A DNA stretch of 64,000 nt from Mesostigma viride (Eukaryota; Streptophyta; Mesostigmatophyceae; Mesostigmatales; Mesostigmataceae): contig RPFO01000161.1 in assembly GCA_009746045.1 (NCBI GenBank), positions 40,785 to 104,784 of the forward strand. The letters run 5' to 3'. Position 1 is the stretch's first letter. Each line of letters starts with the position of its first letter. Under the pieces are notes generated by a model that was given only the letters and a program-made list of their open reading frames with translations, was not told the origin of the DNA and did no database searches. The position numbers and the translations under genes were made by a program. Of this stretch, positions 10,600 through 51,180 are shown one piece after another.

Positions 10600-12830
10600 T
10601 CAGGACTAGTTCGGATCCGTGTTGGAGCCACTTGAACTTTCGCATAGTCCATGTCCCCGGGTGCTCCGCAGAAGTTTACTATATAATTGTTGCTTGCCTC
10701 GGCAATACACTGTATATAAGAGCACAGCTGGGCCTGCGAGTTATTCAACAGTTCAGGCAGTGAAGAACCCCACCTACTACTTAGGGACGCCTGCATATCA
10801 TCCGGATTCTTTCATGTTTCTCGACTACGCTGGTTGTCTCTTTGACATGAAGTAAGACGACTGTTTTACAAGCGAGACAAATTGCCATTTGTCATGGCAT
10901 TTTCTTGGTGCCCGACAACTACCGATGAGACAACCTGCCCGGATAACAACTATCGCTAGTACCGTGGGACCTCACTTGGAGCTGATTTAACCTCCACTTC
11001 CAGGGAAAAGCGCTAACTGCAAATGCTTGTGAGCATTTGTGCTCCCCAACGGGAGCACGAGTCTAATTAATTAATTAATTAATTGTGAGCATGTGAAAAG
11101 GGGATTTCTTATGAAGTGTTGGTTATCATCCGAAAATAAAATAATACAACGTAGGTTTGGCAGCTGATGCCAATGCCATTTGCAAGTAAAGAATGACCCT
11201 TGATCAGCTCTTTGAATACAATTGTGGGTCCCTAATCCTCAAGAAATGGCTACCTTGCAATTTCAACAATGAAATCGAGGTAATCCTCGATCATAGCCTT
11301 CATGCCTGCACAATGATCAAACAATGGCAAACACAAGAAAAGGAAGGACAAACAAGGCATTAGAACTACCATCCCTGCGCACGGGACGCAGTTTTTACTT
11401 CCCCATGCAAATGAAACATCCTAATTCTCTATCACAACCACCAACAAAAAAAACTAGAAAACCACCACCAATTCATAAACATACCAGCAAGCAAGGAAAA
11501 ACTAAGAGTATGGCACAGCATCCATATTTTAAGATCAAACCAAGCAGATCCTTTCACCATATTCTACAACACAACTGCCCGGAACAAACACAAGACATGT
11601 TTTTGAACAAGGCGCAACACAGCACGGGAGCTCAACCAGCACTGACACGGCATCTCCCCACCCCTTCCTGGATGGATGCCTAAAAAAGGCTAGCCAGCGA
11701 AGCTACCAGGAAAGGCTGTAGCTCTCATAATCCCATGTCACGTCCAGCACAGGTTTTCTCCTTTCATGTACCATGCATGCCTGGCAACACCAACTTCTCA
11801 CAGCGATGCAGTCCATCCAACCTGCTACTCCCAAGCTGTGTGCACTCCACTATCTCAGGAGCGCCCACCACCCCAGGAGCCCGCACAACAGACACTGACC
11901 TCACAGCGACCCTACTGACCACCCCCCACTTTCTGTGCACTACCAACCATGAGAGGGACTAGGAGAGGAGGGGACGAGGCAGGAAGATACTACAAACAAC
12001 AGGTTTCGAAACAATTTTTGTCTCAAAAACACCCCGCATGATGAAGTTAAAGCCAATATTAAGGTAGAACAAGCCTTGTTGCAACACGTTCATGAGCTAA
12101 CCCACTATGAGACCATCACATCAGTAACCGGTACCACAAACCCTACATTATATTTCCGTCGCATGAGTCGCCATTCTCCGCACACGCAGCCGCAAAGGAT
12201 GCACATTCAAGGAGAAGCTGTTAATAAAAGACACCAGGCTAGCACTCATGCCCCCCAAAGCCGGCGTACAATGATGCCATCACCATAGGGATACAACTGT
12301 CCAATCTGAAAAGCAGCCATCAAGATGATACTATACGACACTATATGACGATACCATATGATACGAAACTGTAGGTGAGGACCAGAAAATTGAAGTGCTG
12401 TCCTGCAGACACCTGGCCCGCACGACACATTTCACAGCAATGCTGGCTGCACCCCGACCGGCGTCCCGTGATGCCACCCCGTCACAGTCTGATTCTTGCA
12501 ACGCGCCAGAATCGTATTCCAGCGCAACTACCAACAAGCACTACCTTGCATGTAAGTCTGCATAACGAGCGTAAGACACTGGCCCCCTTCCCACAGGTCT
12601 CACAGGTGATCTATCATGATGCAATCACCGGGACAAAGCCAAGGATCTGACAGCAGGGCGAGCTATCAACGAGCATCAACCAGCCACAATAACACTGGCA
12701 CCTCCCCATCATCGGGAGCAAAGGCCGATATGCCAGAAACCACACCATAGAAATACGTCCCTCTCCCCACGCACGCACGACATACCATGATGTGATCCCC
12801 CGCGCGGGCGCGGCCGGTGGGTTGACTCGT
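10600..12830. other. No confident gene; 3' flank of eL43
   Basis: Short chance ORFs only, apart from the possible terminal exon at 11250-11305. A hairpin GTGCTCCC-CAAC-GGGAGCAC with a TTAA tail at about 11040-11082 marks a retroelement 3' tip. Confidence 0.5.
11250..11305 (-). CDS. Possible terminal exon of an unidentified gene
   Basis: On the minus strand TTGTGCAG is followed by an open segment GMKAMIEDYLDFIVEIAR and TAG. The composition is protein-like, but no upstream exon could be linked in 11.3-12.8 kb, so it may be chance. Confidence 0.2.
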
Positions 12831-14478
12831 CTAGAGGGCCTTGGCCTCCCGCAGACGGCGGATGGTGCTGCGCACGGTGACCGCGCTGCCGGTGTGCAGC
12901 GTGTAGGCGCCGCCGGCCTTGACGCGGTCGCAGTCACGGCAGTGCCAGATACCGACGGCCTGGCGCCGGACCGCGAACTGGGGGGCCAGGGCAGCACCAG
13001 GACCACGAGGCAGGGGGCAGAACCAGGGGCAGGGCAGCACACACGTACACACGCACACACCAACACACACAACACCACACCACGCACACACAAACAGGAA
13101 CTTTGGTCAGGTCCAGGTCCAAGTCCACGGGCACCAGTAGGGGCAGGAGTGGGGGCTGGAGTAGGGGCAGGAGTAGGGGCAGGAATAGGGGCAGGAGTAG
13201 GGGCAGGAGTAGGGGCATGGGGAAGAGCTCGGATACAAAGAGGGGATGTCCGGTGGCTTTGGTGCGACCCTGTGGGCTAAAGGATGGGACAGCAAAACGG
13301 TCAGACAAGCAGGCACCTAACAGACAGGGTGAAATTAAGAAAGTGAACCAATGAAATTAAGAAAGTGAACCTTAGGAAAAAAGGAGGCGAAATATACTGC
13401 GAGGGGAGGAAGAAGGGCGGGGGGGCGGGGGGAGAGGGGGGGGGGGGGGGATAGCACTTTTAATACAACACAAGGCATTGGTTGACAGTTCCTCTCATCT
13501 CTTCATGGTGACGCATCCAGGCTCAAACACCCAGAAGGCAGAGTGTGGGTGTTTGTAACATGCCTGATGAATGCAGGAAAAGGACTTTTCGCTTAAGTGA
13601 CAATTGACTACTGGAAGTTGGACAGAAGACCAGGATGCATTCACCCCACTAACGGGCGCGTACCTAAAAAAGCTTACCGCTATATACATGACCAACCAGT
13701 GGTGAGTGGGCTGACTTTGAGTGCAAAATATGCCGCTGCAAAGACATGCCATTGCATAGAGGACGCCTTCAACTGGACTAAAATCATATCGTTAAGGATC
13801 CATGTGATGTCTGCTGTGCCCTGAGAAGTGCACACTGCGCAGAAAAATGGCTTTTGGGTGCTGTAAACTACCATGGTTCAACAGGCAGAATCCCACAATC
13901 ACACCCTTACCCCCAAACTCTCCCTGGCATCGCCACCATCATCCCAGCGATAAAGATCTCCAAAGTACTACGATAAGAGCTAGTTCTGACTACAATAAAA
14001 CTGCTCCACTACGAAGAGAGACTATTCATGAGCAATAACATTCGCAGCAGGTAGTCTGATGACTCATAAAATTGTATCGGTGACACATAACCCATGGGCA
14101 CACGGGATATGGCATTCATACCTTTCCACAGAAATCGCAAAAGTACTTCGAGCGCTGGCTGACTTCACTCTTCTTCACCTGCTTACGGAGACTGGCTCCG
14201 TAGCGAGTACCTGCATGGCACGGAATGGGGGGGGAAGGCAACCATGTTACCATTAGCCGACGCGACACAGAAACGCCCAATAAAAAGGTTGCGCATGGGC
14301 GAAAAAAAATTCAGCGCAGACAAAAATAAGAAAAGAATACGTACCATACTTTCCGACGATCCCAGCCTTCTTCGTACGCTTCGTCTGCAGGATGCAGAGC
14401 AACGCGCCACAAACACACGTACCCAGAAAGGACTAAGACCCACGAAAGCGCATATGTGACCACAACTAGGCCTACCAT
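12831..14478 (-). CDS. RPL37A: 60S ribosomal protein eL43 (RPL37a), four coding exons
   Basis: Cytosolic large-subunit ribosomal protein of the zinc-ribbon type. Minus-strand coding exons: 14476-14478 (ATG only), 14345-14384, 14122-14210 and 12831-12977, ending in TAG. They join in frame to 92 residues, the usual family length. The four zinc cysteines are present at residues 39, 42 (CDFC) and 57, 60 (CRDC), and the family core AVGIWHC and the C-terminal SAVTV..IRRL are clear. Donors are GTAGGC, GTACGT and GTATGA; every acceptor ends in AG. The first exon is inferred: it is the nearest upstream ATG followed at once by a good donor that gives the expected MTKRTKK start. Introns 1 and 2 are about 91 and 134 nt; intron 3 is 1.14 kb and holds a GGGGCAGGAGTA-type minisatellite (about 13136-13215) and a G-run near 13436-13450. 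Exons 2-4 are certain; the first codon exon is probable. Confidence 0.93.
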
Positions 14479-15628
14479 CGTTGACAGAACTTCCATCCGA
14501 TAAGCTAGTTGCAATCCACTAGGCACGCGCATTTTCCAGGGCAGCAGCAAGGCGCTGCCTGTAGCCTCGGCGATATGTTGTCTACGCATAATACCGGCGG
14601 TCTCGAATACTGGCATCATATTTCCATCCTGCTCATGTCCACGAAATCTTCTGGTCATCTTGCTAACTTTGTCGACGTCACCCAAGGTTAAGCATTTGCC
14701 GAGGTCACTTGACTACCAAATCCAGCTATTCCAACATAGAACGCAGCCATAGCTGCCCCGTCCAGTATAACTCCAAATCTACGCATACCAAACCAAATAT
14801 TCTAATTGTAGAAGAAAAAATCGTAACAACCGCGCAAACTAAACTCTTAGATGCTCACCATTTTCGGTGATGGAGGGACGAGAGGGCAATGGGAAGCCGA
14901 CTGAGAGAGGAGGAATGGCAGCCTGCCTCCGCCGTCTTGTTCGTTTCCCGGTCAGTCACGATGCTAGGGCGGAGCGTCGCGCCGGCTGCGACAGTTTGCA
15001 GCCTAAGTCTTTCGGGCAAAGGCTCGAGGAAGGACACAGGACAGAAACTCCAACTACAATCCTGTAGATTCTCAATTCTCAGGTCTGCTACCAAGTTTGA
15101 ACCATAAACGGGAGACAAAACTGGAATGTTCTACAAATTTAGACGGAATTTCGCTAGTAGCTTCGCAGCCAGGGCAATGGTTTGGCGCGGCGGGCAAAAG
15201 GTGTAAAGTGTGAACCGCGCGTGGCGTCGCGTCGCGTTGCCTTGCAAAGTGCCCCCAGGCTCTGTCCGTTCACCAGGCAATTAAATTTTATTCTTTCGTC
15301 GGACTTCGGCGGTCATACTGTATAATAATTCTGCCAGCCCAGATCACCGTCCCCAATACAAACCTTGAAAGTTCGCGCTGCACTGTGCTCTCTTGTCGGA
15401 GCAACGACAGCATGCTGCTCGCGTGTCGCGGGCTCTGGCATGCAATCTCTACATCTTCGTAATTGACAGCCGATGAAGGAAACGATGGCAGGTCGCTTTT
15501 AATCCCGGCGATTCCAAAACGCCCGCGATGCAATCGTAAAAGTCTCTGGGCTTGCTGTGGATGTTTAGGGCCTTTTCGCTTGTTACCACTCATTGATGCC
15601 GCTTCTGTCTTAAATCAGCAGAGCAACC
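14479..15628. promoter_or_regulatory. Divergent intergenic region between eL43 and the RHD3-like GTPase
   Basis: About 1.15 kb separates the two divergent start codons, so this interval must hold both 5' UTRs and either a shared or two back-to-back promoters. I see no clear TATA box in a supporting position. A 101-codon minus-strand ORF (15288-15593) lies inside; it is listed separately. Confidence 0.6.
15288..15593 (-). CDS. Hypothetical 101-residue ORF next to the GTPase start
   Basis: A single open frame from ATG at 15593 to TAA at 15288, beginning MSGNKRKGPKHPQQ and not low in complexity. No family is recognised. Its start is only 35 bp from the plus-strand GTPase start, so one of the two would overlap the other's 5' UTR. 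Codon choice lacks the GC-rich third positions of the certain exons. It may be a chance ORF. Confidence 0.2.
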   Translation of the reverse strand: MSGNKRKGPKHPQQAQRLLRLHRGRFGIAGIKSDLPSFPSSAVNYEDVEIACQSPRHASSMLSLLRQESTVQRELSRFVLGTVIWAGRIIIQYDRRSPTKE

Positions 15629-43849
<28,221 letters not shown>

Positions 43850-44092
43850 CAGCTCAGCGGGAATCGTGGGACCAGGGGGATTATAAATAGCTTCCCAAAG
43901 GCACAAGCGCCCATGTCAGCCTTGTTAGTCCGCCCCTGGTTAATTGTTGGAATCTCATTGTCCAATACGAATAGGACTGCCTGGGGCGTGGTGCTGGCAT
44001 GCCTTAGGTATCTCTAGTGCCCGCATAGATAATTTTCCTTGCTCAACAGGCAGGGTCGAACCATCAGCTGCGTACTGTCGCCAGCTGCCCAT

Positions 44093-44097
44093 GATGT
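44093..44097 (+). terminator. Candidate TGTAA poly(A) signal of the RHD3-like gene
   Basis: TGTAA, the poly(A) signal commonly used in chlorophytes, occurs about 245 nt after the GTPase stop codon. The motif is short, so this is suggestive only. Confidence 0.35.
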
Positions 44098-44514
44098 AAA
44101 ACCATGTGTTTATAATACCTTTCAATCTGCGTTTGGGCAGAGCCCTTTTTTTCAGCCATGTTGGCAGATATGCCCAGGTTCCCCATGGGCTGAGTGGAGA
44201 CTTGACTGCTTGGACTTGTCTGTTTTGTTGGACAGCTGATGCCTGCACTTGTGATGTAGTAGTGCATAACTTTTCTTGGCTGGTATTTCCTTACCTGCAT
44301 CGCAGGTAATCGCCTGTGGTTGGCTTGGACCGGCAACTGCTGCTCGTGGCAAACAAGTTCACATGTAATATATGCACACGATAAAAAATTTTTCAGAGTA
44401 CTATGCGACTGGCCACTATCCAGCGTAAGCGCAATCTCTAAGTCACGTGTGTATAAATGCTATGGATAAATTGAGGTGCATGCCAGCGCAGGTGTCATTA
44501 GGAGCTTGGGGAAT

Positions 44515-44665
44515 GTACACATGTAGACTGCATCACGTGAGCATTTATAAGCCTTCATTGGCCGGGACGGTAGTGGAATGCGATGGTTGACTATCTAGCT
44601 AGCTTCTAGAACAATGCATGCAGGGTGGTGGGCACCGCAGCCCGAATCGCTAAGATCAGTCCTGT
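44515..44665 (-). mobile_element. Old LINE family A 3'-end fragment
   Basis: ACTGCATCACGTGAGC, TATAAGCCTTCATTGG, GGGCACCGCAGCCCGAATCG CTAAG follow the order of the LINE 3' end with much divergence. It lies downstream of the GTPase stop codon. Confidence 0.55.
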
Positions 44666-44799
44666 CAAAGCTAGATTTTGCATGCAACGTTCGCCATATC
44701 GGTGAGACAGCACAGCGCTGGCCGGCGTAAAAAATTGGAAGATCCATGGAAGCTTGTGCCTGCCGTTATCTTATCCACGTTTGTCGATTCATCCATGTG

Positions 44800-45262
44800 C
44801 TACATCAAGACATTAGTCCATGCAGGCTAGCTCGGTCAACCAGGGCGGCATATCTAGCTTGACCTGGTCCATGGCCCCAAGGACATTCCCAGGAAGCTAT
44901 GTAAACCTGCCATGAACTACACCCCGAGATGTTGCTGGCCAATCGAACTAGTGGTCCCAGCTCAGATTGAACACCGCATCCACTCCCTCTGCCTTCTTTG
45001 GACTGCCATGCAGAACAAGAAGATCGAGGTGGCAGAAGATTGTCCAGGCTCACACGCCAGCCCCTGTGGGCAAGCCACCACCCCTCCCAAGAGGAAGGGG
45101 CATTTTGCTGAGTAGTGTAGTTAGGATTTTCTAGACTAGATAGCTTAGAGTTAGGTTAGTTCGCGCGGCTTCTCGCACCTCCACCCATCCAACATGGAAT
45201 ATGTGCTACATGACCCGCCCAACGGAGGCATGTTATAATTTAATTTAATTTTTAATTAGTCC
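44800..45262 (+). mobile_element. Retroelement 3' part with hairpin and TTTAAT tail
   Basis: Ends in ACATGACCCG-CCCAA-CGGAGGCATGT and then repeated TTTAAT. A short open piece ending KRKGHFAE precedes a non-coding 3' region. The left boundary is not determined. Confidence 0.4.
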
Positions 45263-46205
45263 AGGATTAATTAATTAATTAATTAATTAATTAATAGACA
45301 CGTGACTGCGTCACGTGAGCATAAGTCCTCAGTGGGAGGGGAACATGGGATGGAACGGATGATGTACGCTATCTACCGGTCCTAGTTATGTACAGGGTAC
45401 TGTGGGCACCACGCCGCCCGAATCGCTATGAATGCCATACTTGGTAACAGGGGGAGCCCCCACAGACTTGGGGGCGGTCTCCTTCATCACTACTTGCCAT
45501 CTATCCTTGCGTACCATCTGCCTCCATATTACAGACAAACCAGGGTGAGGGGGCTGCCCGGGTGTGAGCCCATCATGTCTAGGGTAGCACATGTCCCCAT
45601 GCCGAGTCTATCACGAAAAGTTCACCGGGGTGGCGGCCCTGCCGCGCGCGGCCTGCATGGGGCACGCCAGGTGCATGAGGACCGATAACGCCCAGGCTGG
45701 GCGGGCTTGGTGCCAGCTAGTCTATCTGATGTGTCTACCTGACTTATCTGTGCGGGCCAGGTGCCCGGCTAGGCCCAGGCGCCCGCCTGTGCCTAAGAAT
45801 GTGGGAAACATAGGGCAAATCAGCGTACAAATCCTCATTACTAATTAATGTGCAAACCAAAGGGGGCTTGCGCGCAGCATCTTGGTGACGTTGCCGTCGA
45901 GTCGTTGCTCCAGCTCCTGCGTCAGTGTCCAGGTCTCGGCGCCGTAGGTCAGAATCGTCAGAATGACGACCTTGAAGAGGTCACGCTTGACGATCCGGGG
46001 CAGGGCGGGGTTGCTCCACCAGCGACGGTGGTCATGGAGTTGCGCCCATGCCATGCCGATCCGTGTTGTCGATCAGGTCGTCCTCGCAATCGGGAATATT
46101 AAGTCAACTGCCGAGCAGCTTGAAGCGGCCTGAAGTACGGGTAGTTGCCGTCGGTTTCGTCTAAGAGGCGGAGTGTGGGTGGGGGCCCGCGGCCATGCCG
46201 AGAGC

Positions 46206-47441
46206 TAGCTGCGAGTGCCGAGTGGTGCTGCGTCGTTTCCCCCAGAAGCCAGGTGAGACGTCAACCACCCTTGCCGACATTGAAGCTCAAGGACCAGCTT
46301 CTTACCCTCATGGGCCTGGTAGGTGAGGTAGAACTGCACGGGTCGGCCACCGCCTTCCCCACTCACGGGACAAGGCGGCTCCCCCACCAGTCCTGCTCAC
46401 CTTCCGCCCTCCCCTGAGGACAAGCGGCGGTTCCTTTCTCGTTGCAAGAGGTTGCACTAAACCGTCATGCACCTGGACGCTGGACGACGACCTGACGTAC
46501 CCCCGCTCAGCAGCAGCAGCGACGCGACCTGTGGCCGGAATACCTCCGGCCTCCGCCACAAGCAGGACCCCCAGAAGCCCAAGGTGTACTGGTGGGGCGG
46601 GGACCTGATGATCAACCACAAGATGTGGACGCCCCGGCCTGCGGGCTAGAATCAGCCCTAGCTTGTATCACATTGGTAGTCACTGCCGCCATGGCAGCCA
46701 TGCCTAGACAGTCTGTTTGCCTAGCTTGGTGCCACCATACCTATAGTCACGTGCTAACACACGGTATACACAACCAGCCATAGCCTTAGCTTAGCCCCTG
46801 TGGGCCGGGCCCGGCCCACGTGGGCTGGGCCCAGCCAGGTTAGATGCCGCAAGGCCCGCACCTTCAAAGAACAGCTATAGTAGAGGACATGGGGGGCCTG
46901 GGCCTCTCCGTGATGTGGAAAAAGATGATGGACAAGGCCAAGTGGGCCCAGGTCATAGAGGACAACAACCCCCCGCCTGCAGTGGGGAAGCCGCGCGTTG
47001 CACACGTGGTCGGCAGACAAGAACCCTAGGGTCGCGAGCACCATAGATATAGAGTAGGATTGTTTTGTAGATAGCATGTAGATAGCTTAGACCGGTAGGA
47101 TTGTGTGTACTCATCCATATCCATCCATCGGGGTTAATGCTTCGCGACTCCCCAACGGGAGCATTAACCCTCAGTGTACAGCCATGCTACCTCCTGGCTA
47201 CGATCAGATTACTTGCCCACGCCCCTTGTTATGATATATGCTCTTATGGGTCTTGATTGCACCCACAGAACTTGCTGGATCGTCTATCGTGTCCGATTGC
47301 AGCTGTGGCGCATGCCTCTGGCATGATCGAAGGAGAAAGGGGTCTCTGCCCTTTCTTCCTGTTGTGCACATACAGGGATTAAAAGCACTGCGGTGCTCCG
47401 TGACTCCGGCCCAACGGAAGCACGAGTTTACTCAATTAAAT
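46206..47441 (+). mobile_element. Second LINE-type insertion (family B) with target duplication
   Basis: Flanked by ATGCCGAGAGC on both sides (near 46195-46205 and 47442-47452). It carries a C-terminal LINE-like stretch GLSVMWKKMMDKAKWAQVIE (about 46890-46960) that parallels GLSVIWRQMVRKDRWQVVMK of family A, and an open piece 46467-46649. It has a hairpin GGGTTAATGCT...AGCATTAACCC (47131-47170), and ends in a second CCCAACGG hairpin and a TTAA-like tail. Confidence 0.7.
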
Positions 47442-48028
47442 GCCGAGAGCCACTCTGACAGGGCCTCCGTTTTGCGGCTGATTTCTAGACCAACCCGCCG
47501 CCCGAGCCTCCAGCGCCAGGCAGTCCAGCCAAGGTTTGGCAGACTCCGGCCTCTCGATGAGCGTGATGTTGTCGACATAAATGAGGTCTGACAGCTAGTA
47601 AATTTTGCTTGTAAGTTGGCCCCCCTTCCCCAAGCTCGTTTGTGATCACTAGGCCAGCTAGGGGCACGGCCTGCAATGCTAGCAAAGCGGACACGACATG
47701 CCTGGCGCATAACATAATCCACTACAATAAAAAACAGGTACGTTGACAGGACACAACCCTGCCAGACGCCGGTGTGCAGACTGCAGTGGACACATGGCGG
47801 CCGGTAAAGCCGTGTTAAGTGCGCACCGAAGTGGTCGACCCCTCATACAGCGTGCGGATGACGGTAATCAGGGGAGTGGGGACGCAAGAGCGAGCAAGAC
47901 TGATAGCCCATAGAGCGGCCCAGAGGACAGAATCAAAAGCCTTGATGAAGTCAACGAAGATCAGGATCAGCGGGAAACTCACCAGGTTGCAGGAGAGCGA
48001 TTTCCTCGAAGAGGCGGCGCACGACGAA

Positions 48029-48236
48029 TTGATTAATTAATTAACTAAAATTACTTTTAACTAAAATTAATTAAACTCGTGCTTCCGTTGGGGAGTAACG
48101 GAGCACCGTAGTGCTTTTAATCCCTGTGTGTGCACAACAGGAAGAAAGGGCAGAGACCCCCTTTCTCCTTCATGCCAGAGGCATGCCACATCAGCAATAG
48201 GACACGCGATAGACGATCCGACAAGTTCTGTGGGCG
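48029..48236 (-). mobile_element. SINE-like element with target duplication
   Basis: About 208 bp inserted in the inverted LINE. On the minus strand it ends in the hairpin region CTCCCCAACGGAAGCACGAG followed by TTAATT-rich tail. Flanks CGCACGACGAA / CGCGCGACGAA (one mismatch) are the target duplication, and an uninterrupted version exists in the LINE at 7.5 kb. The same element occurs at about 47205-47441 and 62055-62250. No coding potential. Confidence 0.7.
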
Positions 48237-48309
48237 CGCGCGACGAAGATGGCCATCAGACGGTGTTGCGCCCAGGAAAGCCCATTTGACTCCCCCCAAG
48301 GTGACAGTC

Positions 48310-51133
48310 CCGCCAACGCCACGCTACCACCGGGTACTGGCGGCTGTCAGCACGCCCCCAACGGTACGGTCTCCAATGCCAACACTGAACTTTTTGCTGA
48401 TTTGCTTACGACATATGCGATTTGGTCACTGCCAACACTCGCTTTCCACATAGTCCAGATGCTTTGGTCACACACACCTCGCCAACTGGCACTGAACGCT
48501 GCATTAACTATGTTGTAATGCGCAAGCGTCATCAAGGATCTGTACTAGCTGCTCGCTCGCATGTGATCCCCCTGGTGCGCTCCGATCATCGCATCGTCAC
48601 CGCCCGCATCCGCCTGCGATTCCCCTCGCCCTTTCGTAAGCACGTGGCACCACCTGATTTGCGCACACTTCAGTTGCTCGAGAAATCTGACGACGCTCTG
48701 GAGGACTTCCCTGAAAAACGCGCCCACAAGCGCGCCGCAGAGGCGTTCGTCGACGCACTGGACATCCCGGCCAGCCACGCCCAGCTGTTCGCTGCCGGCC
48801 CGGCATCGGCCCTTCGGCACCTCGCTGACAAGCTGCCCGCGGCCGGGGCCCTACTGCCCCCCCGCCGCCCGCCCCGCTTCACCAGCCTGCACCGGCTCCC
48901 CGCCGTCATCCAGGCCCGGCAAGCCCTGCGCGACAACAGCGACCCCGCCCGCTACGCCCGCCTCAAAGCCGATTACCACTCGGCCATCCGGCAGGCGACC
49001 AAGGAGCAGGAGGACCTTCATGTCCGCGAGTACTTCGCCCACCTCAAGGACCAGCACGGCAAGTACGCCTGGACCCGCCTGCGTCACGCCCAACGGCCCG
49101 CCGGCGGCGCGCAGCCGGCGCCGCGGACGCTCTCTGGCTCACCGCAGCAGCAGCTCGACCAGTGGTATTCCTCCCAGTCCCGGCTGCTCGGCGCCCCCCG
49201 CCGCCTCCGCCGCTTGGCCCTCTGGCGGCCGCACGCCTGGCAGTAGCACCGGCGGACGTCCCTGCGCCGCCCACGCCGCCCGCCGCTGAGCAGGACTACA
49301 CGTACCCAGCCCTGACGGAACCCCTGGCCGACCCCAACGAGCTCCCGCCGTTCACCGAGCTCGAGCTGAGCACCGCCGCCAAGCAACTCCGCTTCTATGC
49401 CGCCGTTGGACCTGACCAGCTCCCAGCCCCGGTGATTAAGCTGACGGCGCTCACGGGGTTCCTGCTTGACGTCTGCAACCGGATCCTGCTTGCCGACGCG
49501 CCGCCGATTCCTGAGTGGCAGCACAGCTACCGTATTATGCTGTACAAAAACAAAGGTTCCCCTGACGACCCCGCCAACTACAGAGGAGTCTGCATCCAGA
49601 GCGCCGCACTTAAGTTGTTCATGCGCATGATCCTCAACCGCCTTCGTTCTGCTCTCGACTGTCACCTTGGGGAAAGTCAAATGGGCTTCCGTCCTGGGCG
49701 CAACACCGTCATGGCCATCTTCGTCGCGCGTCGCCTCTTCGAGGAAATCGCTCTCCTGCAACCTGGTGAGTTTCCCGCAATCCTGATCTTCGTCGACTTC
49801 ATCAAGGCTTTTGATTCTGTCCTCTGGGACGCTCTATGGGCTGTACTTGCTCGCGCTCGCGTCCCCACTCCCCTGATTACCGTCATCCGCACGCTGTATG
49901 AGGGGTCGACCACTTCGGTGCGCACTCAACACGGCATTACCCCGCCATGCCCACTGCAGACCGGCGTCTGGCAGGGTTGCGTCCTGTCGCCGTACCTGTT
50001 TATTATTGTAGTGGATTATGTTATGCGCCAGGCACGTGCTCGCTTTGCTAGCATTGCAGGCCGTGCCCCTGGCCTAGCGATCACGAACGAGCTTGGGGAA
50101 GGGGGGCCGACTAACAAGCAGAATTTACTAGCTGACCTCATTTATGCCGACGACATCACGCTCATCGAGAAGCCGGAGTCTGCCCAACTTTGGCTGGACT
50201 GCCTGGCGCTCTAGGCTCGGGCGGTTGGTCTAGAAATCAGCCCCAAAACGGAGGCCCTGGCCCTCGGCATGGCAGGGCCCCCACCCACACTCCGCCTCTT
50301 AGACGATGCCGAGGTCAACTACCCTCCTTCAGGCCGCTTCAAGCTGCTCGGCAGTTGGCTTCCCGACTGCGAGGACGACATGACGACACGGATCGGCATG
50401 GCGTGGGCGCACCTCCATGACCACCGCCGCTGGTGGAGCAACCCCGCCCTACCCCGGATCGTCAAGCGTGACCTCTTCAAGGTCGTCATTCTGACGATCC
50501 TGACCTACGGCGCCGAGACGTGGACACTGATGCAGTAGCTGGAGCAACGACTCGACGGCGCCAAGATGCTGCGCAAGGCCCTTAACATCCCCTTTGGTTT
50601 GCACATTAGTAATGAGGATTTGTACGCTGATTTGCCCTATGTTTCCCACATTATTAGGCACAGGCGCCTGGGCCTAGCCGGGCACCTGGCCCGCACAGAT
50701 CAGGTAGATACATCAGATAGACTAGATGGCACCAAGCCCGCCCAGCCTGGGCGATATGTCCTCACCTGGCGTGCCCCCGGCCGCGCGCGGCAGGGCCGCC
50801 ACCCGTGGACTTTTCGTGATAGACTCGGCATGGACATGTGCTACACTAGACGTGACGGGCTCACCCCCGGGCAGCCTCCTGGTTTGTCTGTAATATGGAG
50901 GCAGATGGTGCGCAAGGATAGATGGCAAGTAGTGATGAAGGAGACCACCCCCAAGCCTGTGGGGGCTCCGCGTGTGACCAAGTATGGCATTCATAGCGAT
51001 TCGGGCCGCGGTGCCCACACCCCTGTAACTAGGACCTAGATAGCTTATACCATCCATTCCATCCCATGTTCCCCTCCCACTGAGGACTTATGCTCACGTG
51101 ACGCAGTCACGTGTCTATTAATTAATTAATTAA
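48310..51133 (+). mobile_element. RTE-like LINE (family A), 5'-truncated copy
   Basis: Non-LTR retrotransposon. The left end lies inside the apurinic endonuclease domain (its C-terminal SDHRIVTARIRL is visible at about 48590). Reverse transcriptase follows with box A FVDFIKAFDSV, box B QGCVLSPYLF and box C YADD (about 50145-50160). The C-terminal part includes YGAETWTL and RHRRLGLAGHLAR. It ends in a CACGTGAC-GCA-GTCACGTG hairpin and a TTAA-repeat tail. Flanking duplication GGTGACAGTC is at 48300-48309 and 51134-51143. The copy is dead: in-frame TAG at about 50212 and 50536, and frame changes near 48420 and 49240. RTE clade is inferred from gene order and motifs. Confidence 0.85.
48330..51039 (+). 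pseudogene. LINE ORF2 remnant (endonuclease-reverse transcriptase)
   Basis: Coding remnant of the plus-strand LINE. Open pieces are 48422-49246 (endonuclease end and linker), 49162-50214 (reverse transcriptase with all catalytic boxes) and 50566-51039 (C-terminal region ending near the hairpin). The sister copy at 45845-46054 reads glutamate at one of the stop positions, so that stop is a late mutation here. Confidence 0.8.
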
Positions 51134-51143
51134 GGTGACAGTC

Positions 51144-51180
51144 ACGTGTCTATCTATTAATTAATTAATTAATTAATTAA
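51144..51180 (+). repeat. 37-bp LINE 3'-end scrap between copies of the same target site
   Basis: ACGTGTCTATCTATTAATTA and more TTAA repeats are bounded by GGTGACAGTC at 51134-51143 and 51181-51190. It is either an extremely truncated second insertion or a tail duplication. Confidence 0.75.
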
